Source: Paraglaciecola mesophila KMM 241 (lineage in GTDB: Bacteria; Pseudomonadota; Gammaproteobacteria; Enterobacterales; Alteromonadaceae). From it: a stretch of 64,000 bases of DNA. The position numbers were made by a program, and so were the translations under genes. The notes under the pieces were generated by a model. The model saw only the letters and a list, made by a program, of their open reading frames with translations, ran no database searches and had not been told where the DNA came from. The DNA is taken from the NCBI RefSeq assembly GCF_000315015.1, contig NZ_BAEP01000060.1:1-64000 (forward strand), written 5' to 3'. Position 1 is the stretch's first letter. Each line of letters starts with the position of its first letter. Positions 7,999 to 16,818 of this stretch are shown here, piece after piece.

Positions 7999-10692
7999 AT
8001 GCCAATCAAAAAGTCGACTCTCACTATAGCGTGCATGAGTGCGTTACTCAGTTTATCGGCCGTAGCCCAAGAAGCGGGGAAGCTACAAGGTTTGTTAACA
8101 GATAGCAGTCAAACAAGCTATTTCTCTGGCGCGCAAATCACAGTAAAAGAATTGGGTTTGAGCACGGTATCTAGGCGTGATGGCTCATTTCGTTTTACCA
8201 ATCTACCTGAAGGGCAATATACCCTAGAGATAACATACTTAGGTGCTGATACGCTTGAGGTCCCTATTGAGATTAAGTCTGGTGAGATCTTAGCGAAAGA
8301 CTTTGTACTAGTAGGGAAACGCGCAGATTTAGAAAATATTATCGTCTATGGCCAACGAGCGGGACAAGCAAGCGCACTAAATCAACAGCGCAGTGCTGAT
8401 AGCATTAAATCGATAGTTTCTTCAGATGCCATTGGTCAATTTCCTGATCAAAACGCCGCAGAAGCCTTACAACGTTTACCTGGTTTGTCTATCGAACGTG
8501 ACCAAGGCGAAGGGCGCTACGTGGGAATACGAGGTATTGACCCTAACTTAAATAATGTAACGATTAATGGTTTAAACGTACCTTCTCCGGATGGTGGCGC
8601 ACGCTCGGTTGCGCTGGACGTTATACCATCTGAACTCATTCAAACCTTGGAAGTATCAAAGTCCGTCACCCCAGACATGGATGGAGATGCCATCGGCGGG
8701 TCCGTTGAAGTTAAAAGCCTAAGTGCGTTTGATAAAAAAGGCACAAGTGCCAGTGTCACCGCTCAGGTCAGTCACAACGATTTACGTGATGAGGTCAGCC
8801 CTAAGTTATCTGGCAGCGTGACAAATGTGTTTAATGACACATTTGGGGTGGCCGCCGCGCTATCTTATTACGATCGTGATTTTGGTTCTGACAACATAGA
8901 GTCCAATGGTGACGACGAGATAGAGCAGCGTTATTACAGTATCAACCGTGAAAGATTGGGCGCGGCAGTTAATTTTGATTACCGTCCTGATTTTAACAAT
9001 CAATATTACTTGCGTACTTTATACAGCCGATTTGCTGATGATGAATATCGTTTAGCAAACACCTTTACCTTCGATGATGATGACTCTGAAGTAGAGCGTG
9101 GGAGTAAAGACAGATACGAAGAGCAAAGTATTTTGTCATTAACGGCAGGCGCCGAACATCAACTTAATGATTGGTTAATTGAATATCAACTAGGTTACTC
9201 GAAAGCAGATGAAGATGAGCCGAGCTCTTTGTACTACACCTTTGTAGGCGAAGAAATGGATATATCTTCAGATATGCAGGGAAAGATACCGACTATCGTG
9301 CAAGATGCCTCAGTGATGGAGCTATCAAACTATGAGCTTGATGAAATAGAGCTTAGCCAAAACGAAGCACAAGACACAGAAAGTAGTTTCAAGTTTGACG
9401 TCACTCGCTCTCTAGAAGTAAGCGGACACAGCGCCGAAATTAAATTCGGTGGAAAATACCGGGATAGAGAAAAGACCAATGATGCCATTGTTTCTCTTTA
9501 TGATGGAGACTTTGACGGCGTTGACCCTAGCCAATTTGAAGCGGCAGCGCCAGATTGGGGGCTAGGGGACTTCGGGCCAGGTTTACATAAGGGCGCTATG
9601 CGCGACTACTTCAACCAAGAAGAAGATGCGCTTGAATTAGCAGAGTTAGATTCTGAGGTCGAATCAAACGGCGCTACCTATAGTAATGAAGAAGATATTC
9701 TAGCCGTCTATTTAATGGGTAAAATTGACATTAATGACCTGCGCATTGTGGCTGGTTTGCGCTACGAAGACACTGACTTTAGTACGTCAGGTATGCGAGT
9801 TGAACTCATTGAGAATGAAGAAACCGATGTTGAAGAAGTCGTAAATACTCTTTGGAAAAGTGCTCGAAGCTACAATCATCTACTGCCAAGTTTAAATGCG
9901 CGATACGAGTTTAGTGACAAATTAGTCGCACGCTTTGCGTATACCCAAACTATTTCTCGCCCGAAATTCGAAGATGTAGCTGCGTATCAAATTATTGAAA
10001 CTAAAACAGAAGAAGACGATGGAGTCTTCGTGACTGAGCGCGAAGCTGAAGCGGGTAACCCAGAGTTACTGCCTTATGAGTCAGAGAACATTGACTTATC
10101 TATCGAGTATTACCCAGGCGACATAGGGGTGCTATCGGCAGGTTATTTCCACAAGAGTATTGATAATTTCATTATTATCGCAGACGTGGCAGGAACAGAA
10201 GGTTGGGAAGGGTACGAAGAAGTCACCCAAGCCATAAACGGCGATACCGCAACCGTAGATGGCATTGAACTATCTTGGGTCAAAGGCTTCAACAATGGCT
10301 TTTTAATCTCAGCTAATGGGACAATAACCGACTCTGAAGCAGAAACCTTGTTAGATGGTGAGCTTTATAAAACCTCTTTACCTAATCAATCAGACAGAAT
10401 AGGCAACCTTACGTTGGGATATGAAAATAACCAAATGAGCTTGCGCTTAACCATGTCATACAAAAGCGAAAACCTTGAAGAGATTGATGGTGACTTGATT
10501 CGCATGGAAGACAGCCATCAGCAAATAGACTTTAGCGCTAAGTACTTTATCAATGAGAGTATGCACGTCTACTTTAACGCCATTAATATCAATGATGAGC
10601 CTTATTATAATTACTTTGATACCCCTAGTGTAAATGCGCAGTATGAAGAATATGGCCGTACCCTAGAGCTAGGTTTTAACTGGACTCTGTAA
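7999..10692 (+). CDS. TonB-dependent outer membrane receptor
   Basis: An 897-residue protein with a signal peptide ending near LSAVAQEAG. Then come a carboxypeptidase-regulatory-like fold (~28-110), a plug domain (~125-245; SSDAIGQFPDQNAAEALQRL, RYVGIRGIDPNLNNVTINGL, DAIGGSVEVK) and a long beta barrel ending in aromatic residues (LELGFNWTL). It belongs to the large TonB receptor group of Caulobacter, Xanthomonas and Alteromonadales that imports large organic substrates. Being followed by a secreted phosphatase and a phytase, behind a Pho-box-like site, suggests uptake of an organic phosphate such as an inositol phosphate. The substrate is inference. RBS-like sequence GAGGAAACAG precedes the ATG. 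Confidence 0.93.
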   Translation: MPIKKSTLTIACMSALLSLSAVAQEAGKLQGLLTDSSQTSYFSGAQITVKELGLSTVSRRDGSFRFTNLPEGQYTLEITYLGADTLEVPIEIKSGEILAKDFVLVGKRADLENIIVYGQRAGQASALNQQRSADSIKSIVSSDAIGQFPDQNAAEALQRLPGLSIERDQGEGRYVGIRGIDPNLNNVTINGLNVPSPDGGARSVALDVIPSELIQTLEVSKSVTPDMDGDAIGGSVEVKSLSAFDKKGTSASVTAQVSHNDLRDEVSPKLSGSVTNVFNDTFGVAAALSYYDRDFGSDNIESNGDDEIEQRYYSINRERLGAAVNFDYRPDFNNQYYLRTLYSRFADDEYRLANTFTFDDDDSEVERGSKDRYEEQSILSLTAGAEHQLNDWLIEYQLGYSKADEDEPSSLYYTFVGEEMDISSDMQGKIPTIVQDASVMELSNYELDEIELSQNEAQDTESSFKFDVTRSLEVSGHSAEIKFGGKYRDREKTNDAIVSLYDGDFDGVDPSQFEAAAPDWGLGDFGPGLHKGAMRDYFNQEEDALELAELDSEVESNGATYSNEEDILAVYLMGKIDINDLRIVAGLRYEDTDFSTSGMRVELIENEETDVEEVVNTLWKSARSYNHLLPSLNARYEFSDKLVARFAYTQTISRPKFEDVAAYQIIETKTEEDDGVFVTEREAEAGNPELLPYESENIDLSIEYYPGDIGVLSAGYFHKSIDNFIIIADVAGTEGWEGYEEVTQAINGDTATVDGIELSWVKGFNNGFLISANGTITDSEAETLLDGELYKTSLPNQSDRIGNLTLGYENNQMSLRLTMSYKSENLEEIDGDLIRMEDSHQQIDFSAKYFINESMHVYFNAININDEPYYNYFDTPSVNAQYEEYGRTLELGFNWTL

Positions 10693-10702
10693 ATAGTGTA
10701 CC

Positions 10703-10763
10703 GAGCACTTAGCTAAGTAAGTGCTCAAACTCAATCTTCTAAATAACCGCCAAATAGGCGGTT
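10703..10763 (+). other. Two intergenic hairpins between receptor and phosphatase
   Basis: A perfect 9-bp stem, GAGCACTTA with TAAGTGCTC (10703-10726), and a 7-bp stem, AACCGCC with GGCGGTT (10745-10763), lie between the receptor and phosphatase genes. Neither is followed by a T-run, so they look more like RNA-stability or attenuating elements than strong terminators. Confidence 0.5.
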
Positions 10764-10776
10764 TGGGAGTTAATTC

Positions 10777-11769
10777 ATGTTCTTAAATAGATGTAATGCG
10801 ATAGTGTGCGGCTTGCTGTGCGTATTGAGTTCATTGGCTTTAGCACAAGGCGGACCGCAGGTTTACGACGAAGCCCATTACCAACAGCATCACATTAGGC
10901 AATTGCAGGAAACCCCAGAAGGGCTTGATTTCTTGGTGCTAGGTGATTGGGGGCGAAATGGTCACTATCAGCAAAGGCAAGTCGCTATGTGGATGGATGT
11001 GGCCATGCAGCAACTTGATGGTGATTTTATTGTCACCACAGGCGATAACTTCTATTCAAACGGGGTTGCGTCGATTCATGACCCCTATTGGCAAAGCTCA
11101 TTTGAACACATATACCAAGGGCCTCATTTATTTGAAGATTGGTACGCAATATTGGGAAATCATGATTACCGAGGTAATTGGCAAGCGCAAATTGACTACA
11201 CGCATGTTAGTCGGCGCTGGCAAATGCCTGCACAATATTATGCCAAAAGCATTGCGCTAGAAGATGGTGCTTCCGTGCTGATGGTATTTCTGGATACCAA
11301 CCCACTCAACCCTGAGTACCAGCACGAAGCTAAATATGCCGCTACTCAGCAACAAGATGCTAGCAAACAGCTGGCTTGGTTGAAGCATCAACTTGCTAAC
11401 TCAAACGCCACCTGGAAGGTGGTTATCGGTCATCACCCATTGTACTCCAGTGGCAAGCGCTATGGGAAAACTAGCGGTATTCGAGGTGCGTTAGAGCCTA
11501 TTCTTGAAGGTCATCAAGTTGATGCCTACTTTGCTGGACATGAGCATGATTTACAGCACAACCAACCAGAGGGCACCCGCGTTGCGCATTTTGTATCAGG
11601 TGCCGGGTCAGAAGTGCGCCCTGTTGCCCAGCGCGAATTTACCAAATTCGCCATTTCACAAGCAGGCTTTGCCACGGTGGGAATAGACAAAGCGCACATG
11701 AATGTGCGCTTCATTAGCGCCGACGGGAAGCTGCTTTATCAGTATCAAATTAAAAAGGACAATTCGTGA
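10777..11769 (+). CDS. Secreted metallophosphoesterase, purple acid phosphatase type
   Basis: A 330-residue protein with a signal peptide (cleavage near LALAQG). It shows the full calcineurin-type metallophosphatase motif set: GDWG (residues 56-59), GDNFY (89-93), GNHDY (127-131), GHHP (218-221) and GHEH (254-257). The order and spacing resemble tartrate-resistant/purple acid phosphatases. It would hydrolyse phosphomonoesters in the periplasm or outside the cell. It ends in a GTGA overlap with the phytase gene, so the two are translationally coupled and probably act in sequence on phosphorylated substrates. Confidence 0.9.
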   Translation: MFLNRCNAIVCGLLCVLSSLALAQGGPQVYDEAHYQQHHIRQLQETPEGLDFLVLGDWGRNGHYQQRQVAMWMDVAMQQLDGDFIVTTGDNFYSNGVASIHDPYWQSSFEHIYQGPHLFEDWYAILGNHDYRGNWQAQIDYTHVSRRWQMPAQYYAKSIALEDGASVLMVFLDTNPLNPEYQHEAKYAATQQQDASKQLAWLKHQLANSNATWKVVIGHHPLYSSGKRYGKTSGIRGALEPILEGHQVDAYFAGHEHDLQHNQPEGTRVAHFVSGAGSEVRPVAQREFTKFAISQAGFATVGIDKAHMNVRFISADGKLLYQYQIKKDNS

Positions 11770-13739
11770 GAAACATTTTTTTATGGGCAAGTTTGCCCCT
11801 TGTGTTAAGTGCTTGCCAAATGGCACCTATTGACAGCGCAAAGACTCAAGAGCCTTCAGGCACCTCTTTTTACACCATGCAGGTAAGCCCGCAGTCTTTT
11901 AGTGAAAATGCCGCTGTATCTGGCAAAGTAGTGTTACCTATTACACACGACAAGCAACAATATTGGTTAATGACAAGCGAGCAGAAAGGCTTACTGTTAA
12001 CCGATAAAAACGGAGTCACATTAGCTCAATACCCAGGTAATTTTGAGGCACTTGACCGGCGCGCTGATATTGTTATCGCAAATAAAAAGTGGGATATGCT
12101 AGCCACTGTCGACAATGAAAGCGGCGCTGCGTTACTCATAGGCTTAGATTGGCAAAATCAGGCATTTAAGCTGCTAACGACTATTACTCACAACTCAAGT
12201 ATTGAGGCGTTATGCTTACAGACACTGCCTCATCAACCCGATTCAACGCCCAATGTCGCCGTCATAATTGCAGATGATCAGGGTAAGCTTACCCAACGCA
12301 TAATGGTTGATGGTCAGTATAAAAGCCTAAGCAATGTTTTGTTGCGCGAGTTTGTCGGCGTACCACAAGTGAAAGACTGCGCAGTGGATGACGCAAGCCA
12401 ATCTTTATACCTAGCGGAAGAAAACATCGGTATATGGCGTTACGCCGCTGAGCCTGAAGCCGAACTTGTGCGCGAGCTTGTGGCTGTTTCAGGTGTGCAT
12501 GGTCAGTTAAAAGGTGAAGTGACCTCTGTTGACACCTTAACCGATGGACGCTTGCTGGTGGCCACCCCTGAGCAGCACGGAGTTTGGTATATCGACCCAA
12601 AGCAAGTTAATGAAGCACAATTGATCGCACTAAAAGGTACATTAGGGGTTGAAAGTGTTCATGGGTTAAGCACCAAGCAAGGCCTACTGGTAGGGCTATT
12701 TGATGATGGAACAGGTGTGTATCAACAGGCTGTTTTACCTATCACAGAAGCTATTCAAGGGCCCGTTAGCCCTCGCTTTAACGCCGTGTTGGCAACGGTG
12801 CAAACCGAAGCGGTAGCAACGTCAGGCGATGCCGCTGACGATCCAGCCATTTGGCACAATGCTCAAGCTCCTGAGCTGTCACGTATTCTTGGTACCAATA
12901 AAAAACGCGGCTTGAACGTTTACAGTTTAAAGGGGGAGTTGTTGCAAAGTTTGGCGGTAGGTCGTGTGAATAATGTAGATGTTCGTCATGGTTTTACGCT
13001 GGCTGGCAAAACATTCGACATTGCCGCTGCGAGCAACCGAAGCAAGCGCAGTATTAGTTTATTTGCTATCGAACCACACTCGGGTGAGGTGTCGTATCTA
13101 CAAGATGTTGCCACTGATCTGAATGATGTGTATGGCTTATGTATGGCACAGGTAAATAACCAATATTATGTCTTTATTAACGATACAGATGGGCATTTTG
13201 AGCAGTACCAACTTGAGGGTAAAGGCAGCCAAATTAAAGGCAAGCTTGTACGGCAATTTAAGGTTGCCAGTCAACCAGAAGGGTGCGTGGTAGATGATGA
13301 GTATGCTCAGCTTTACTTCGGGGAAGAAGCCAAAGGAATTTGGCAAGTGGATGCAACAGTGAGCAAAGCGTTACCGAGACTGATCGCGCCCCTAAACGAC
13401 GATTTTGTGGCAGATGTTGAGGGTATGGGGATTTATCACCTAGATCAAAAGCGCTATTTGGTTGCATCTAGTCAAGGAAACAATAGTTATGGGGTTTTTG
13501 CCTTAGATGATCGTAATCGTTATTTAGGTAGCTTTACTATCGACATGAATCTGCCCGCTAATATTGATGGCGTATCAGAAACTGACGGCCTTGAAATCAG
13601 CTCACTAAGCTTTGGTGATGCCTTTCCTAACGGTTTAATGGTGGCGCAAGATGGGCGCAACGTTATGCCAAGTCTTAATCAAAATTTTAAGCTGGTGGAT
13701 GCAACGCAAATTGCTCAAATCATTCGTAATTGGTTGTAA
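11766..13739 (+). CDS. Lipoprotein beta-propeller phytase (dual-domain)
   Basis: A 657-residue protein with a lipobox (VLSACQ) and a GTG start overlapping the upstream stop as GTGA. The C-terminal half is a beta-propeller phytase: DAADDPAIWHN near residue 355, GTNKKRGLNVYSL, and RVNNVDVRHGF near 402. These enzymes release phosphate from phytate using calcium. The N-terminal half looks like a partial second propeller: CAVDDASQSLYLAEENIGIW (~208) mirrors CVVDDEYAQLYFGEEAKGIW (~506), but the N-terminal copy lacks the DDPAIW motif. Dual-domain phytases of this kind are known; the first domain probably aids substrate capture. Confidence 0.92.
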   Translation: MRNIFLWASLPLVLSACQMAPIDSAKTQEPSGTSFYTMQVSPQSFSENAAVSGKVVLPITHDKQQYWLMTSEQKGLLLTDKNGVTLAQYPGNFEALDRRADIVIANKKWDMLATVDNESGAALLIGLDWQNQAFKLLTTITHNSSIEALCLQTLPHQPDSTPNVAVIIADDQGKLTQRIMVDGQYKSLSNVLLREFVGVPQVKDCAVDDASQSLYLAEENIGIWRYAAEPEAELVRELVAVSGVHGQLKGEVTSVDTLTDGRLLVATPEQHGVWYIDPKQVNEAQLIALKGTLGVESVHGLSTKQGLLVGLFDDGTGVYQQAVLPITEAIQGPVSPRFNAVLATVQTEAVATSGDAADDPAIWHNAQAPELSRILGTNKKRGLNVYSLKGELLQSLAVGRVNNVDVRHGFTLAGKTFDIAAASNRSKRSISLFAIEPHSGEVSYLQDVATDLNDVYGLCMAQVNNQYYVFINDTDGHFEQYQLEGKGSQIKGKLVRQFKVASQPEGCVVDDEYAQLYFGEEAKGIWQVDATVSKALPRLIAPLNDDFVADVEGMGIYHLDQKRYLVASSQGNNSYGVFALDDRNRYLGSFTIDMNLPANIDGVSETDGLEISSLSFGDAFPNGLMVAQDGRNVMPSLNQNFKLVDATQIAQIIRNWL

Positions 13740-13828
13740 AAGGCTGCTTGAAACTCGCCTATGCCACAGCTTGAAAATCTGTTGTGAAGGGGCATAATTG
13801 GCTCTTCATTCCTCATAAGTGAACCCAG

Positions 13829-14293
13829 ATGCAATATTGGTTATTCAAGACAGAGCCCGATGCCTTTAGTATCGATGATTTAGCCGCAAGACCGAATCAA
13901 ACCGAGCACTGGGATGGTATCCGTAATTATCAAGCGCGCAACTTTTTACGTGATCAAGTGAAGCAAGGCGATAAGGTCTTTATTTATCACTCTAGCTGCA
14001 AAGACGTTGGCATCGCAGGACTAGCTGAAGTGGTAAAAGAAGCTTACCCTGATCACACCCAATTCGATCCTGAAAGCCACTACTATGACCCTAAATCAAG
14101 CCCTGACAACCCTCGCTGGGTCATGGTAGATGTTAAGTTTGTCGAGAAATTCCCCGCTATTTTGCCGCTTAAAAAAATCAAAAGTATGCCCGAGATAAGC
14201 GAAGTCGGCTTAGTGAAAAAAGGCCATCGATTGTCTATCATGCCAGTGAATGAGCATGAGTTTTCAGCGTTATTAGCTGCTGCGAAAGCTTAG
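13829..14293 (+). CDS. EVE domain-containing protein
   Basis: A 154-residue protein beginning MQYWLFKTEPDAFSIDDL, with WDGIRNYQARNF and KVFIYHSSCKDVGIAGLAEV, which are hallmarks of the EVE fold (PUA-like; related to human THYN1). EVE domains bind modified bases in DNA or RNA, but the physiological role of this stand-alone bacterial type is not settled. It is a monocistronic-looking gene with no operon partner on its strand. Confidence 0.9.
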   Translation: MQYWLFKTEPDAFSIDDLAARPNQTEHWDGIRNYQARNFLRDQVKQGDKVFIYHSSCKDVGIAGLAEVVKEAYPDHTQFDPESHYYDPKSSPDNPRWVMVDVKFVEKFPAILPLKKIKSMPEISEVGLVKKGHRLSIMPVNEHEFSALLAAAKA

Positions 14294-14378
14294 AGTTTCG
14301 CCTTAGATGTTGCTAACGCACAAATGACGCTCTTTTGGTCTTTGTTTGGCCAGGTACAATAGCGCAACAAAGGCTACG

Positions 14379-16139
14379 CTAGCGATTTTCCTCAATAAAC
14401 GTATTAATATTCTGCTCTAAAATCGATAAGGGCACTGATCCGTAGGCGAGTACTGCATCGTGAAAGGCGCGTAAGTCGAATTTATCGCCTAATGCGTCTT
14501 CGGCTTTTTTACGTAGGCGTTTAATGGTTAATTCACCAATTTTGTATGACAAGGCTTGGGCTGGCCATGATATGTATCGGTCCACTTCTGTGGTGACGTT
14601 ATGCCCTGACAAAGCAGTGTTTTCCAGCATGTAGTCAATGGCTTGTTGGCGAGACCAACCTTGCATATGCATACCTGTATCGACCACTAAACGACACGCG
14701 CGCCACATTTCGTAGCTTAAACGACCGAACTCTTCATAAGGAGTGGTGTAAATTCCCGCTTCTTTACCCAAATATTCAGAATACAAGCCCCAGCCCTCAC
14801 CAAAAGCTGAAATATAGGTATAGCGCCGTACAGGGGGCAAGTCTTGCATTTCACTTGCCAGCGATATTTGCAAATGATGTCCAGGTACGGCTTCATGCAA
14901 AGTAAGCGCGGGCAGGGCATACAAGGGGCGCTTATCAAGTGCATAGGTGTTTACCCAGTAGTAACCAGGTTGATCGTCCCTTGTGGGGGCAATATAACGC
15001 CCAGTGGTGTATTTAGGGGCGATATTATCAGGCACAGGCGCCACACCGTAAGGCACGCGTGGCAAAGTGTAAAATAACTGGGGAAGCGCGGCATCAATAC
15101 GTTTAGCTATATATGACGCGCGCATTAAAAGCTCATCTGCACTGTCGGCATAAAATTCGGGGGAGGTGCGCAAGTACTGAATAAACTGATTAATGTCACC
15201 GTTAAAATTAAGGGTGTCTAATACGCTCTGCATTTCACTGCGAATGCGCTTCACCTCTTGCAAACCGGTTTGATGAATATCGGCTACATCTAGGCTGGTA
15301 CTGGTGTAGTAATCGCTACGGTTTTGATAAAACTCAGCTCCGTTTTGCCATGTTTTGGCGGCAATATCTTGTTTTGCATTGGGGATGTATTCATCCACTA
15401 AAAAGCTATAAAAGCTTTGATAGGCAGGTAATACACTTTGGTTAATGGCGGTTTCACCTTGCGTGAATAAGCTAGCCTGAACTGCTGAACTAAAACTTGA
15501 TTCGGCAAGGCGTTTAAACGGGGCGAAAAATTGGCTGTCATGCAGGTCTTCGGTAATGAATTTTTTAATAGTGTCGTCAAACCCAACAAGCACAGATTTT
15601 GGCTGCACGCGGCCAGTTTCAATACCTTTTTTCATCCAAGCAATTTGTTGGGCGAAATAGCGAGGAAATTGGTTTAAGCGAGCTAGATAGTTTTGATAAT
15701 CTTGCTCGGTTTTAAACGGAGCTGAGGCCGGTAAAAATGCCAACGAGCTGTAAAAACCTGACTCGGACGTAATAGGCATGTAATGGGCGTTGAAGCGATA
15801 TAAATCGATGTCGTTTTGCAGCTCACGCATCTGCATCAATTTATTGATTTTTTGCTGGTGGTTTAAGCCGCTATCGTTCACAGCCTTTAAGCGAGCTAAA
15901 AACTGCTGGTTTCGCTGTTCTTGAGCCTGTAAAGCCTCGGGGGAGAGATCTTTTAGTTTGTCGTTATAGCGATTGTTCTGATAACGGGTGGCTTTTATTG
16001 GGTCAACCGACAACTGGTACTGCCAAATTTGCTCTAGCAAAGCGCTTAATTTACGTGACTGTGAAGGTTCGCTTGCTCCGAAGGCTTGAAAGCAAAAACT
16101 CAACATTACTGCCGCTAGCAACAAACTGCGCTTGTACAT
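14379..16139 (-). CDS. DUF885 family zinc peptidase-like protein
   Basis: A 586-residue exported protein (signal peptide MYKRSLLLAAVMLSFCFQAFG). The family hallmarks LHEAVPGHHLQ and GEGWGLYSEYLG supply a His-Glu...His-His metal site plus a downstream Glu, as in M3/M32-like metallopeptidases. DUF885 proteins are presumed periplasmic peptidases; substrates are not established. A paralogue with the same motif set lies at 18632-20488 on the other strand. Confidence 0.88.
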   Translation of the reverse strand: MYKRSLLLAAVMLSFCFQAFGASEPSQSRKLSALLEQIWQYQLSVDPIKATRYQNNRYNDKLKDLSPEALQAQEQRNQQFLARLKAVNDSGLNHQQKINKLMQMRELQNDIDLYRFNAHYMPITSESGFYSSLAFLPASAPFKTEQDYQNYLARLNQFPRYFAQQIAWMKKGIETGRVQPKSVLVGFDDTIKKFITEDLHDSQFFAPFKRLAESSFSSAVQASLFTQGETAINQSVLPAYQSFYSFLVDEYIPNAKQDIAAKTWQNGAEFYQNRSDYYTSTSLDVADIHQTGLQEVKRIRSEMQSVLDTLNFNGDINQFIQYLRTSPEFYADSADELLMRASYIAKRIDAALPQLFYTLPRVPYGVAPVPDNIAPKYTTGRYIAPTRDDQPGYYWVNTYALDKRPLYALPALTLHEAVPGHHLQISLASEMQDLPPVRRYTYISAFGEGWGLYSEYLGKEAGIYTTPYEEFGRLSYEMWRACRLVVDTGMHMQGWSRQQAIDYMLENTALSGHNVTTEVDRYISWPAQALSYKIGELTIKRLRKKAEDALGDKFDLRAFHDAVLAYGSVPLSILEQNINTFIEENR

Positions 16140-16195
16140 AGTGATCCCTCGTTGTCATTTGGGTTATTAGTCGCGTATAGGTCGCGAATAGAAGG

Positions 16196-16519
16196 TTATT
16201 TTTTCGGAGTATAAATTGGGCTTGGGAAAGCCGTTACCTTATCAGATAGCTCGCTGATTTTAGCCGTACCTTGTTTTTTTACCTCATCGATACGTAAAAC
16301 ATTATGCATCGGGATATACGTGGTGGTGACATCGGCAAACTCATCTTTGAGTTTTTCATGGCTTGGGTCAACGACAACGCTGGTGTGGCTGTCCCACACA
16401 AAATCACCAATTTCGATAAAACCAAATAAGCTGCCCTGACATAATTCGCGCACGTATAGTTCGTAGCGTACGCCATTGGCGATAAATTGAATTCTAAAGA
16501 GTGAAGTATTTTTCGACAT
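16196..16519 (-). CDS. DUF1820 family protein
   Basis: A 107-residue cytoplasmic protein (SLFRIQFIANGVRYELYVRE; SLFGFIEIGDFVWD; YIPMHNVLRIDEV) matching the conserved proteobacterial DUF1820 family of unknown function. The pattern of short beta strands and absence of signal or membrane segments is typical. It ends 57 bp upstream of the minus-strand DUF885 gene, so readthrough is possible. Confidence 0.85.
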   Translation of the reverse strand: MSKNTSLFRIQFIANGVRYELYVRELCQGSLFGFIEIGDFVWDSHTSVVVDPSHEKLKDEFADVTTTYIPMHNVLRIDEVKKQGTAKISELSDKVTAFPSPIYTPKK

Positions 16520-16553
16520 AGTTTTGGTTATTACTGCGTAAAGTGTAGATAAT

Positions 16554-16757
16554 TTAAAATGTGCTGCAGTCTACCCAGTCCTTGGCTTTTCGCCAAGTAC
16601 TAGAAATTACACTGAAAGCCAATGTAACCAAGAAAAGCACAAGTGAGCTGATAAAACCCATCATTGGCCGTACTTGATTTTGTTTGCCATTGGCTTTGCC
16701 GTACAATTTAGCGAACAACAGAGTCTCAGCTATTTTAGCCACAAGTCTTGCGAACAC
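16554..16757 (-). CDS. Possible small membrane protein
   Basis: A 67-residue frame with a GTG start, one clear membrane helix (MMGFISSLVLFLVTLAFSVI) and basic flanks. It ends 34 bp before the DUF1820 gene on the same strand, consistent with an operon. No family is recognised, the ribosome-binding site is weak, and it could be chance. It is included because the helix has a well-formed cytoplasmic N-terminus and the frame fills the gap between two genes. Confidence 0.4.
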   Translation of the reverse strand: MFARLVAKIAETLLFAKLYGKANGKQNQVRPMMGFISSLVLFLVTLAFSVISSTWRKAKDWVDCSTF

Positions 16758-16818
16758 CTGCTTTGCTCGTCAATCTGTTGATAAAATAATATAAACGCAC
16801 CGATAGAAAGGAACAATA

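Noticed and set aside
10703-10763. Hairpins after the TonB receptor as a strong terminator
   Set aside because: Neither stem is followed by a T-run, so termination is not supported.
12289-12600. 103-codon frame antisense to the phytase gene
   Set aside because: Arginine/glutamine/leucine-rich shadow frame within a clear gene.
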